Shown one piece after another: positions 1-7,765 of a DNA stretch of 64,000 nucleotides. The notes under the pieces are model-generated. The model was not told the DNA's origin, ran no database searches, and saw only the letters and a list, made by a program, of their open reading frames with translations. The translations under genes and the position numbers were made by a program. This stretch comes from Phycisphaerales bacterium (GTDB lineage: Bacteria; Planctomycetota; Phycisphaerae; Phycisphaerales; UBA1924): NCBI GenBank assembly GCA_040221175.1, contig JAVJVK010000019.1, positions 186,001 to 250,000 of the forward strand, in the 5' to 3' direction. Every line of letters begins with the position of its first letter. Within the stretch, counting starts at the first letter, position 1.

Positions 1-800
1 CCACTGCAGAGCTGGTCATGGGGTTCGTGGCCGCCATCTTCGGGGCCGGGCTGGCCGCGGCCGGCGCCAACACGCTCAATCAATGGATGGAGCGAACCCG
101 CGACGCCCGGATGGCCCGGACGAGCAATCGTCCCCTGCCAACCAGCCGGGTGACGCCGCGGGCGGTGCTGCTGTTCGGCATCGAACTGTGCGCGCTCGGC
201 GTCGCCCTGGCCTGGGCCCTGGCCGGCATTGCCCCGGCCGCGCTGATCGCCGCCACGGTGCTCAGCTACCTCTTTGTATACACGCCCAGCAAGCCCGGGC
301 TCTGGAGCAGCACGTGGATTGGCGCCGTGCCTGGCGCGCTTCCGCCGGTGATTGGCTGGGCATGCGCCGGAGGTACGTGGGCGTCGCTGGCCGAGATCGG
401 CCCCTGGGCGCTGTTCACCATCATGTTCGTCTGGCAGATCCCGCACTTCCTGGCGATCGCGTGGATGTACAAGGACGACTACGCCGCCGGCGGCTACAGC
501 GTGCTGCCCGTGGTCGATCGCAGCGGCCGGTGGACGTGGGCCATGATGGTCCTCTGGGCGGCAATCCTGCTTCCGGTCACCATCCTTCCGCCCATGGTCA
601 TGGACGTGACGCCGGGCTTCGTCGCGGTGCCCGTTGGCGCGGTCGCGGGCGTGTGGTTCCTGCTCTTGACTATCCGGGTCGCCAGGACACGAACGCGCGC
701 CGATGCGCGGCGGGTGCTGATCGGTTCGGTCATCTACCTGCCCATCCTCCTGGCTGCCTTGGTGGTCGATGCGGGTCTGGGGGCCGCGCTGGGGTGGTAG
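1..800 (+). CDS. ctaB: Protoheme IX farnesyltransferase (haem O synthase), 5' truncated
   Basis: Membrane UbiA-type prenyltransferase that adds a farnesyl group to haem B to make haem O for terminal oxidases. The frame is open from the window edge, so the N-terminus is missing; the first ATG at 18 is probably internal. The visible part has the family region NTLNQWMERTRDARMART followed by NRPLP, the conserved prenyl-diphosphate/Mg binding segment, and the second conserved region YKDDYAAGGYSVLPVV. Several hydrophobic helices follow. The stop overlaps the start of the ABC ATPase (GTGGTAG), so the genes are translationally coupled. With the SCO protein downstream, an aa3-type oxidase operon probably lies just upstream of the window; that is inference. 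Confidence 0.93.
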   Translation, partial: TAELVMGFVAAIFGAGLAAAGANTLNQWMERTRDARMARTSNRPLPTSRVTPRAVLLFGIELCALGVALAWALAGIAPAALIAATVLSYLFVYTPSKPGLWSSTWIGAVPGALPPVIGWACAGGTWASLAEIGPWALFTIMFVWQIPHFLAIAWMYKDDYAAGGYSVLPVVDRSGRWTWAMMVLWAAILLPVTILPPMVMDVTPGFVAVPVGAVAGVWFLLLTIRVARTRTRADARRVLIGSVIYLPILLAALVVDAGLGAALGW

Positions 801-1696
801 CCGACACCGACTGGCTCGTGCGTATCGAAGATGGCGTCGTCGAACATCGCACGCGGCGAGGCACGCCAAGGCGTGCCCTGGCGGGCGTCGATCTCGAACT
901 GCGCCCCGGTGACGCGATTGCCCTGCTTGGGCCCAACGGCTCTGGAAAGTCCACGCTGCTGCGCACGATCGCGGGGCTTCAGTCGCTCGCGTCCGGCCGC
1001 GTCCACGCCCGCGCCGGGCTGCGCCTGGGCGTGGTCTTCCAGCACCCAGCCCTCGATCCGCTCCTGACCGTCCGCGAGAACCTGCGTCTCCAGGCGGCGC
1101 TCTTCGGGATCCCCGATACGGCAGGCCGCATCGAGCGGCTGTGCGGCGAGCAGGCCATCGACGACCGGCTGGATGATCGAGTCCGGACGCTCTCGGGCGG
1201 ACTCGTGCGACGCGTCGAATTCACGCGGGCGATCCTGGCCGAGCCGGACGTCCTGCTCCTGGATGAACCCACGGTCGGGCTGGACCTGCCCGCCCGAGCC
1301 GGGCTCCTGGGCGCCATCGATTCGTTGCGCGCTCATCGCCCGGACCTTGCCGTGGTCATGAGCACGCACCTGATGTCCGATGCCGAGCGCACTTCGACGG
1401 TCATGATGATGCACGAGGGCCGCATCGTGGCGTCCGGCGCTCCCGGCGACCTCGTCGCCAACCTGGGCTCGCTGCTCATCACGATTCCCCCCGGCGTTGA
1501 CGTGCCCGAGCCGGTTGAGTTCGAGCGTCGAGCCGACGGATCGGGCGTGGCTCGGCCCGCGGACGAATCACAACTCGCCGCGTGGACCGCCCGGCTTGCC
1601 GCACGGGGCATCGCCTTCAGCGTTCGTCCGCCCACGCTCGCCGACGCGTACCTGCACCTGGCCCGGGCGCCGCTGGATGGGGAGGTCGCGGCGTGA
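794..1696 (+). CDS. ABC transporter ATP-binding protein
   Basis: About 300-residue ABC ATPase that would power the permease encoded next. Visible motifs in order are Walker A GPNGSGKST, signature LSGGL, Walker B VLLLDEP with a D-loop, and an H-loop in STHLMSDAE. A longer open frame reaches back inside ctaB but is out-of-frame read-through of that gene. The GTG at 794, overlapping the ctaB stop, is the sensible start. The last roughly 70 residues form the C-terminal extension usual for ABC-2 exporters. In oxidase operons such pairs are often annotated as haem or copper related exporters (compare NosF/CcmA); the substrate cannot be read from the sequence. Confidence 0.88.
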   Translation: MVADTDWLVRIEDGVVEHRTRRGTPRRALAGVDLELRPGDAIALLGPNGSGKSTLLRTIAGLQSLASGRVHARAGLRLGVVFQHPALDPLLTVRENLRLQAALFGIPDTAGRIERLCGEQAIDDRLDDRVRTLSGGLVRRVEFTRAILAEPDVLLLDEPTVGLDLPARAGLLGAIDSLRAHRPDLAVVMSTHLMSDAERTSTVMMMHEGRIVASGAPGDLVANLGSLLITIPPGVDVPEPVEFERRADGSGVARPADESQLAAWTARLAARGIAFSVRPPTLADAYLHLARAPLDGEVAA

Positions 1697-2457
1697 GTGG
1701 CGCGGGCGCGGCCATCGCGCTCGCCGGGCGCGAGGTGCGCCGACTGGTGCGCCAGCCGCTGCGCATTGCCGTGGCGATCGCCACGCCGGCGATGATGTGG
1801 TTGTTCGTGGCCAGCGGCTTTGCCGGCAGCATCCGCCCCGAGTCGCTGGGCGATGACGCAGCCTCGCTATCGCTCTACCTGGTGCCCGGCATGGCGTCGC
1901 TGGTCGTGCTGTTCAACGCGATCTTCGTCTCGATCTCGCTGATCGAGGATCGCCACGAGGGGTTTCTCCAGGCGGTGCTGGTCAGCCCGGCGCCGCGGTG
2001 GTCGATCGCCGCGGGCAAGCTCATCGGCGGCGGCGTGCTCGGCTTCGTACAGGCCCTGGTCCTGGTCTCCTGCGCGCCCCTGGTGGGCGCAAGCGTGACG
2101 GCGGTGGGGGTCGCTGCGGCCCTTGGGGCGCTGGCCTGCCTGTCGCTTGGCATCACCGGCCTGGGACTCGCCGCGGCGTGGCGCGTCGATTCGGCGTCGG
2201 GCTTCCACGGCGTGATGAACCTGGTCTTCATGCCCATGTGGCTGCTCAGCGGAGCGATCTTTCCGGTCGAGGGCGCCAGCGGGTGGCTGCGGACGGTGGC
2301 CATGGTCAATCCGCTGCGATGGTGCCACCGAGCCGTGGCGGCCGGGGTCGATGGCGGCGTCGACCTGCCGGCCACGATGCTCTCGCTGGGCTTTGCCGCC
2401 GTGGGAATCGTCGTCGCGCTGCTGGCCATGGGACGCACGCGCCCGCAAGGAGGTTGA
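1693..2457 (+). CDS. ABC-2 type permease
   Basis: About 254-residue integral membrane partner of the preceding ATPase. The GTG start at 1693 overlaps the upstream stop by four bases (GTGA) and has GGGGAGGT about ten bases upstream; an upstream ATG in the same frame lies inside the ATPase gene and is rejected. Six hydrophobic helices can be traced. The segment SLIEDRHEGFLQAVLVSP is typical of the ABC-2 family, as is the late motif LSGAIFPVEGA. The gene lies between ctaB and the SCO gene with no gaps, suggesting a role in oxidase or metal-centre assembly, which is inference from context. Confidence 0.87.
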   Translation: MSGAGAAIALAGREVRRLVRQPLRIAVAIATPAMMWLFVASGFAGSIRPESLGDDAASLSLYLVPGMASLVVLFNAIFVSISLIEDRHEGFLQAVLVSPAPRWSIAAGKLIGGGVLGFVQALVLVSCAPLVGASVTAVGVAAALGALACLSLGITGLGLAAAWRVDSASGFHGVMNLVFMPMWLLSGAIFPVEGASGWLRTVAMVNPLRWCHRAVAAGVDGGVDLPATMLSLGFAAVGIVVALLAMGRTRPQGG

Positions 2458-2458
2458 C

Positions 2459-3136
2459 TTGTCTCAGAAACGACTCTTCATGGCGATCGTCATCGTCGCA
2501 CTGATCTTCCTGGGCCTGGTCGGCACGCTGATCATGATGCGGCCGACCGCCGTCACCGATGCCGAATTGGTCCGCCCCGGCGACGACCCGCTGCAGCCCG
2601 ACGAGATGCTGGTGGGCTACGCCATCCCCGACTTCGAGCTGACCGACCAGGACGGGCGGCCCGTGGACGCCTCGATCCTCGACGGCCACGTCACGATCCT
2701 GGCGTTCATCTTCACCAACTGCCCCTTTGCCTGCCCGGGCATGACCGGCCAGATGGTCGAGCACCAGGACAGGCTCGAGGGCACCGGCGTGCGGTTCCTG
2801 AGCATCAGCGTCGACCCAGACAACGACACGCCCGAAGTGCTGCGGGCCTACGGCGAGCGCAACGAGGTCGACTTCGAGCGATGGAGCTTCCTGACCGGTC
2901 CCTTCGAGCAGGTGCGCTCGATCGTCCGCGACAGCCTGAACTTCCACGTGGGCGAAGACGCCAGCCGGCAGATCACCAAGGCCGACGGCACCACGATGAA
3001 CAACGTGAGCCATCCCTCGCATTTGATCCTGGTGGGGCCGGGCCGCGAGGTGCTGGGCATCTACCTGTACTACGAAGAAGACCGCATGGCCGAGCTGCGC
3101 AGCCGCGCCCGCGCGGCCGCCCGCGCGCTGCGCTAG
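2459..3136 (+). CDS. SCO1/SenC-family copper chaperone
   Basis: Membrane-anchored thioredoxin-fold protein of about 225 residues that delivers copper to the CuA site of cytochrome c oxidase. It has an N-terminal anchor helix (residues about 7-25), the copper-binding CxxxC in FTNCPFACPG and the conserved downstream histidine in NNVSHPSHLI. The start is a TTG at 2459: AAGGAGG sits directly upstream, whereas the next upstream ATG lies inside the permease gene. The cbb3 oxidase encoded later in this window has no CuA, so this chaperone more likely serves an aa3-type enzyme upstream of the window. The 3' end overlaps the convergent SDR gene by four bases. Confidence 0.9.
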   Translation: MSQKRLFMAIVIVALIFLGLVGTLIMMRPTAVTDAELVRPGDDPLQPDEMLVGYAIPDFELTDQDGRPVDASILDGHVTILAFIFTNCPFACPGMTGQMVEHQDRLEGTGVRFLSISVDPDNDTPEVLRAYGERNEVDFERWSFLTGPFEQVRSIVRDSLNFHVGEDASRQITKADGTTMNNVSHPSHLILVGPGREVLGIYLYYEEDRMAELRSRARAAARALR

Positions 3137-4668
3137 GCCGACCGGTTCGAATCGCTCGGACCGCCTGGCGCCTTGGCGCCGTCGCGGGCGATGCGCTCCG
3201 AGGCGCGCTTCATGCCCTGGAGCATGCCGTTGAAGACGAAGTGGTGCAGCGGCAGCACGCTGTACCAGTATGCCAGGCCCAGCAGCCCCTTGGGCTTGAA
3301 CCGGGCCGTCATGTGCAGCGTGCTGCGCTGCCCATCATCGCTCGGGTCGATGCAGAACTCCAGGGCCGCCTGGCCGGGCAGGCGCATCTCGGCCAGCAGG
3401 TGCAGCCGGCGCGGGCGATCGACGGCGATGACGCGCCAGAAGTCCAGGGCCTCGCCGAAGGCGACCTCTTCGGGATGTCGTCGCCCGCGCCGCAGCCCGG
3501 GGCCGCCGGCGATGGTGTCCATCCACCCGCGGATGCGCCAGAGGACGTCCGCCGCGTACCAGCCGTGGCCCCCGCCCACCCGGCAGACGGCCTGGAAGAC
3601 CGCCTCGGGGGGCGCATCGATCTCGCACGTGCGCGCATCGATGAACACGCGGCCCCCGGCCCAGTCGGGGTCGCCCTCGACCACGCCCGCCGACGACCAG
3701 GAGGTCTCCACCTCGGCCAGGCTGGTGCGCTTGAGCGCCAGGGCGATGGCCTCTTCGGGGGTCCTGGGCTCGTGGGGCATGGCCTCGCGCACGTCGTTCT
3801 CGCGCACCACCACGGGGTTGCGCAGGCCCTCGGCCAGCGGGCGGCCGATGCGGGCGCTCACCGGCGTCACCAGGCCGATCCACCGGCTGCTGAGCTCGGG
3901 GGTGAGCACCGGCACGGGGATGACCAGCCGCCGCGGCAGGCCCAGCTCGCGCGCCATCGTGCGCATGAGCTGGTTGTACGTCCTCACGCCCGCGCCGCCC
4001 ACCTCGTAGGTCTGCCCGGTCGTGTGCGGCTCCTGCAGGCACCGCACCAGCCAGTGCAGCACGTCGGCGATGGCCACCGGCTGGCAGGGCGTGCTGACCC
4101 ATTTGGGCGTGACCATGATGGGCAGGCGCTCGACCAGGTACCGCAGGATCTCGAACGAGGCCGAGCCCGAGCCGATGATCATCGCCGCCCGCAGCACCGT
4201 GACGGGCACGTCGCCCTCGGCCAGCACGCGCTCGACCTCGCGGCGCGAGCGCAGGTGGTCGCTCAGGTCTTCGCCCATCTCGCCCAGGCCGCCGAGGTAG
4301 ACGATGCGCTTCACGCCCGCCCGGGCGGCCGCGGCGGCGAACGACTCGGCCAGCTTCCGGTCGTGCTCGGCGTAGCCGCCCCCGGCCGAGAGCATCGAGT
4401 GCACGAGGTAGTAGGCGTAGTCGCAGCCGCGCATGCGTTCGGCCAGCGCGTCGGTGTCCTCGATGTCGCCCTGGACGACCTCGCACGCCGGATCGCTGGC
4501 CCAGCGGCGGTCTTCGAGCTTGCGCGGCTCGCGGGCCAGGCAGCGCAGGGTGAAGCCCGCCTCGAGCAGGCGGGGCGCCAGGCGGCCGCCGATGTAGCCG
4601 GTGCCGCCGGTCAGGAAGACGCGCGGCCGCTCGGCCGGCGCATTGCGTTGCGGCTGGGGCGAAGCCAT
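3133..4668 (-). CDS. SDR-family NAD(P)-binding protein with DUF2867 C-terminus
   Basis: About 511 residues. The N-terminal half is an extended/NmrA-like Rossmann domain with the nucleotide motif GGTGYIG and a following VVQGDIED segment. The C-terminal half matches the DUF2867 region commonly fused to such domains, ending in a hydrophobic stretch (FKPKGLLGLAYWYSVLPLHH). This family is usually annotated as an SDR oxidoreductase of unknown substrate, and I cannot assign one. The ATG at 4668 is chosen; a GTG at 4698 is possible and adds ten residues. No strong ribosome site is visible for either. Confidence 0.82.
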   Translation of the reverse strand: MASPQPQRNAPAERPRVFLTGGTGYIGGRLAPRLLEAGFTLRCLAREPRKLEDRRWASDPACEVVQGDIEDTDALAERMRGCDYAYYLVHSMLSAGGGYAEHDRKLAESFAAAAARAGVKRIVYLGGLGEMGEDLSDHLRSRREVERVLAEGDVPVTVLRAAMIIGSGSASFEILRYLVERLPIMVTPKWVSTPCQPVAIADVLHWLVRCLQEPHTTGQTYEVGGAGVRTYNQLMRTMARELGLPRRLVIPVPVLTPELSSRWIGLVTPVSARIGRPLAEGLRNPVVVRENDVREAMPHEPRTPEEAIALALKRTSLAEVETSWSSAGVVEGDPDWAGGRVFIDARTCEIDAPPEAVFQAVCRVGGGHGWYAADVLWRIRGWMDTIAGGPGLRRGRRHPEEVAFGEALDFWRVIAVDRPRRLHLLAEMRLPGQAALEFCIDPSDDGQRSTLHMTARFKPKGLLGLAYWYSVLPLHHFVFNGMLQGMKRASERIARDGAKAPGGPSDSNRSA

Positions 4669-4704
4669 GCCGGGTTGTATTCCTTGGCGGTGGGGCACGC
4701 CGGG

Positions 4705-4905
4705 CTACACGCGCGACCGGATGCGGGGCAGGCGACCCAGGCTCAGCGTGATGGGCACGCCCGCGGGCCGGGCGCCCGCGCGACGCATGGCCCGGCGCGC
4801 CCGCCAGAGCTGGATGGCCGGGGTGAGCACGTCGTCGCTGCTGACGTGCACCGCGCCCTGTTCGAAGCGGACCGTGAGGCGCGAGGTCTTCTCGCCGCGG
4901 CGCAC
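4705..4905 (-). CDS. Small hypothetical protein
   Basis: A 66-codon frame from GTG at 4905, rich in Arg and beta-forming segments (RLTVRFEQGAVHVSSDD). It lies 23 bases after the stop of the preceding small gene, in the same direction. No good ribosome site is visible, and the open frame extends upstream of the GTG without another start. It could be a separate coupled gene or the frameshifted tail of the 4929-5171 gene. I do not recognise a family. Confidence 0.35.
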   Translation of the reverse strand: MRRGEKTSRLTVRFEQGAVHVSSDDVLTPAIQLWRARRAMRRAGARPAGVPITLSLGRLPRIRSRV

Positions 4906-4928
4906 GTGCGCATCGAGCCGGCCCGCGG

Positions 4929-5171
4929 TCAGGATTTTGGGCCGCCGCCCCCCGACGCGTTGTCGCGCGTGCGGATGCGGACGGATCCGTCGAGCGTCCA
5001 GGCGGCGTGGGCCGCGCGCTCGCCGGTGCCGCTGGGCACGTGGACGTTGAGCTTGTCGAACTCGTAGGTGATCTCGGCGCCGCGGCCGGTCAGCCGGTCG
5101 TACAGGCCGATGGCAAGGTCGGGCCAGGTGGTGGTGTGGTTGGTGGTGTGGGTGCTGGTCGCGTCGGACAT
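4929..5171 (-). CDS. Small conserved-looking hypothetical protein
   Basis: 80 residues starting at the ATG at 5171. An AAAGGAGT ribosome site lies six bases upstream, which makes this start convincing although the open frame extends much further back. The N-terminus is a Ser/Thr/His-rich tail (MSDATSTHTTNHTTTW), followed by DLAIGLYDRLTGRGAEITYE and a beta-like VHVPSGTGE segment. There is no signal peptide and no membrane helix. The function is unknown. It is transcribed in the same direction as the other two unrecognised genes between 4705 and 6289. Confidence 0.6.
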   Translation of the reverse strand: MSDATSTHTTNHTTTWPDLAIGLYDRLTGRGAEITYEFDKLNVHVPSGTGERAAHAAWTLDGSVRIRTRDNASGGGGPKS

Positions 5172-5528
5172 GGTGGACTCCTTTCGGATCTGCTTGCGTT
5201 GGACGGCTCGCGCCGTCGTGCTGCCCCCTTCACGAGCAGGGGGCGGCCGCGCGACAACGCTTGCACCCCCGGCGATTGCCCGGTCAAGCCGCACGGCAAA
5301 CCCGCGGGGCAACCAACACCCGCGGTGGCGTCGGCCCGGTGGCCGTTGGGGCATTCCGGACCCACACCGGGCCCGCTGAGCGCACGGCGTGCATGAAGCC
5401 GCGTTCACGGACCGTTGCCGCCCGCGCCGGCGGGCGATGCGGGCGGCATCCGCACCGGTGCGCGGGGCGCGCGCCGGCCCGCGTGGCCGCAGCGTTCGAT
5501 TGGGTGGAGGCGCTGTTGGCGCGCGAAA

Positions 5529-5550
5529 GCGGGCCCTCGGCGGGGCCCGC
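5529..5550 (-). terminator. Hairpin downstream of the 5573-6289 gene
   Basis: Perfect 8-bp stem (GCGGGCCC / GGGCCCGC) with a six-base loop. On the minus strand it is followed by a weak CTTTC run. It lies 23 bases after the stop of the minus-strand gene ending at 5573, so it is a plausible transcription terminator, though without a proper U-tract. Confidence 0.45.
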
Positions 5551-5572
5551 GGCACCGGTGCTGGCGGTTGGT

Positions 5573-6289
5573 TCAGGACGCCTGGGCGCTCGGGCCCTCG
5601 TCGGCCCTGGCCGCCTCGACCGCCCGGGCGACCACGCCCGGATCGACGCCGAAGCTGGCGGTGGCCCACTCGCTCCACTCGCTCTGCACGCCGGTGGTCA
5701 GGCGCGTGGCCACGCGGTAGATGTACGCCGAGACGCCCGAGTTGGCGGTGCGGTCGGTGTACTTCTTGTCGCTGTTGGCCAGGCCCAGGTCTTCCCACGG
5801 CCCGGTGTAGCCGTCCAGCGAGATGGTCTTGCGCTGGACGGGGAAGGTGGCCGAGCCGCCGGCGGCGACCTTGAAGGTGAACACGACGTCGCCGTTGCTG
5901 GTGATGCGGGTGGCGATGTCGGCGGGGGTGGGGGCCTCGGTGCGGGCGCTGGGCTTCTTGGGCTCGGCGATGCCGGCCAGCGCGTAGACGCCCGGGTCCT
6001 TGGTGCTCTTGGCGAAGCCGTCGATGATGTCGATCATGCCGGCCATGTAGCTGTCGGTCTCGGCGTAGGCCGTGTCCTTGACACCGGTCGCCGTTTCCGC
6101 GGCGTCGCGTTTTGCGATCATGCTTGCGTGCTTGGTCTCCAGGTCGGTCACGAGCGCATCGGCCTGGTTGATCTGATCGATCGTCAGCCCGATATTCGGC
6201 GGCCCGGCCTGCCCGCCCAGCCACTGGTTGACCCGGGCCCGGCTCCACGCGATGAATGCGGCTTCCTGTTCAGGCTTGCGTCGTGCCAT
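5573..6289 (-). CDS. Hypothetical protein with a fibronectin-III-like C-terminus
   Basis: 238 residues from the ATG at 6289, which has an AGGGGG site upstream; the longer frame above it is non-coding GC-rich sequence. The N-terminal half is alpha-helical (Gln/Ala/Asp-rich, residues about 30-90). The C-terminal half looks like one beta-sandwich: TFKVAAGGSATFPVQRK, then YTGPWEDLG and YRVATRLTTGVQSEWSEWA, the last resembling the G strand of fibronectin type III domains. There is no signal peptide. The role is unknown. The following 400 bases (5172-5572) hold only the hairpin listed separately and no convincing gene. Confidence 0.65.
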   Translation of the reverse strand: MARRKPEQEAAFIAWSRARVNQWLGGQAGPPNIGLTIDQINQADALVTDLETKHASMIAKRDAAETATGVKDTAYAETDSYMAGMIDIIDGFAKSTKDPGVYALAGIAEPKKPSARTEAPTPADIATRITSNGDVVFTFKVAAGGSATFPVQRKTISLDGYTGPWEDLGLANSDKKYTDRTANSGVSAYIYRVATRLTTGVQSEWSEWATASFGVDPGVVARAVEAARADEGPSAQAS

Positions 6290-6919
6290 GGGGGCACCCC
6301 CTTCTCGTCTGCGCGGCGGTCGAGCCTTGCGTGGCCCGGTTGGTTGCGTCCCACGTTCCTTTGGTGGGTGTGTGTGTCGCCGCTGGGAGACGAACGAACC
6401 GCTCTTCGCGTCCGCGCCGGTCGTCTGGCTGCGTCGGGCCCGTTGCCCCCCGTGGGGCGCCCTCGGCTCGCCACGCCCGCCGGTGCGGCGCGACTGTCGA
6501 AACCGGGTATCGAGAAGATCGCGGGGCCGCTTGAGGGTTTTGCTTTGTGAATCTGCAAGAAGCGGGCGAGATTTCGTGAAAATGCAGGCGGGAACTGGAT
6601 TTTTCGGGGCGATTTTTTTGTCGCGCCCGGCCGGCCAGCGGGCCCCTGCTGGGTCCCGACCCCCCCGGTCTGGCGGGGAGACCGCGCCCGGCATTGGACG
6701 TTTGCCTCCCTCTCCCGCACGCGGAGAGGGCCGGGGTGAGGGGCCGGGTTCGGCTCGGCGGGGGCGTGATTCGCGAGCCTCTGACGAGCCTCCGCGGCGA
6801 CGCCGGGGGCCTGGTCACGTGGATGACGACATGCCAAGACTCGCGCGGCCGGAACGAGCCGCTGGCGTGAGCCAGCGGAGAGGGCGTGCTCTTGGCCACG
6901 TTGCGCCATAGCCTGGCGT
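6290..6919. other. Intergenic region at the left edge of the defence island
   Basis: About 630 bases without a convincing gene. It contains a lower-GC stretch at about 6540-6620 (T-rich runs, including seven T after GGGGCGA), which is a reasonable place for the promoter of the minus-strand 5573-6289 gene. The left REP-like palindrome is at 6708-6743. Open frames here are short, lack ribosome sites and overlap each other. Confidence 0.5.
6708..6743. repeat. REP-like palindromic element, left copy
   Basis: CCCTCTCCCGC-AC-GCGGAGAGGG forms an imperfect stem (one unpaired C) and is followed by CCGGGGTGAGGGG. The same composite element occurs in reverse orientation at 14123-14160. Elements with this CCCTCTCC...GGGGTGAGGG layout are common dispersed repeats in GC-rich bacterial genomes. 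Confidence 0.75.
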
Positions 6920-7699
6920 ATGCCGCGCAACACGCACTGGACGGAATCTGAGACCCTTGCGGCCTTCTGGCTCTACTCGGTGACTCCACGCCACCGCTGG
7001 AATGAGCAAACACCAGACATTCGAGTTCTAGCCGAGCACCTGGACCGGACTCCTGCAGCCGTCTTGATGAAGCTTCACAATCTCGCCAGCCGAGATCCGG
7101 CGCGGCTGGCGATCGGGCGGAAGGGACTCGGCCACGCCAGTGAACTCGACGCAAAAATATGGAAGCGGCTTGAGCAGGACCACCCCAATACGGTTCTGTC
7201 CGCCGAACGAGCTTGGTTGGAGCTGACAGGTCAGACCCCCACCGAGTCAGAACACACGACGGAGCCCAGATCTCTGGCTGCCGTTGCCAGTGATTCGACT
7301 CTAAACACATTCTTTCGGAGAGCTGTTCTGGCTTGCTACGAAGAGAGATGCATCTTGACGGGACTTGCCATACCCGAGTTGCTGGTAGCGACCCACATCA
7401 TTACGCCTGCTAGCGATCCGCAGCGGGTGGGGGATCCACAGAACGGCCTCTGCCTTAATCCTTTGCATCATCAGGCTTTTGCTAAGGGCTTCCTGGCGCT
7501 AGACGCCAATTGGACGATCTTGGTTACACCGGCGCTTTCGCTCGACGGTGTCGGGGGTGGGCTGGCCAACCAACTCGGCGGGCTGGCCGGTCGAAAGGCC
7601 GAGATGCCGGAACGGTTCGAGCCAGATCGGGAAGCACTGCGCTGGCATCGGGAACACGTCTTCCGGGCTAAGGCTGCCAAGTCAGAGTGCCCTGATTAG
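6920..7699 (+). CDS. HNH endonuclease (HNH_2 type)
   Basis: 259 residues. The C-terminal half carries an HNH_2-like nuclease domain at about residues 143-192: RCILTGL, then ATHIITPAS with H159, the DPQNGLCLN segment with N175, and LHHQAF with H183/H184 followed by KGFLALD. The N-terminal 80 residues (WTESETLAAFWLYS and onward) resemble the helical region that precedes this nuclease in restriction-linked proteins. It is the first gene of the island and lies 66 bases before the MORC-like ATPase, in the same direction. It probably cleaves unmodified or foreign DNA as part of that system; that is inference from neighbours. Confidence 0.82.
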   Translation: MPRNTHWTESETLAAFWLYSVTPRHRWNEQTPDIRVLAEHLDRTPAAVLMKLHNLASRDPARLAIGRKGLGHASELDAKIWKRLEQDHPNTVLSAERAWLELTGQTPTESEHTTEPRSLAAVASDSTLNTFFRRAVLACYEERCILTGLAIPELLVATHIITPASDPQRVGDPQNGLCLNPLHHQAFAKGFLALDANWTILVTPALSLDGVGGGLANQLGGLAGRKAEMPERFEPDREALRWHREHVFRAKAAKSECPD

Positions 7700-7765
7700 G
7701 GCAGGACCACCCAGCTGCTTTAGGACCACGGTAGGGATAGCATCGGCCTGCAAGGGGAACTGCGT

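Noticed and set aside
83-1696. 537-residue ABC protein starting at 83
   Set aside because: The first 237 residues lie inside ctaB in a different frame and are low-complexity; GTG at 794 is the credible start.
2881-5067. 728-codon plus-strand open frame
   Set aside because: Lies antisense to the SDR/DUF2867 gene; the translation is Arg/His/Pro/Gly-rich without motifs or a ribosome site. High GC makes such frames common.
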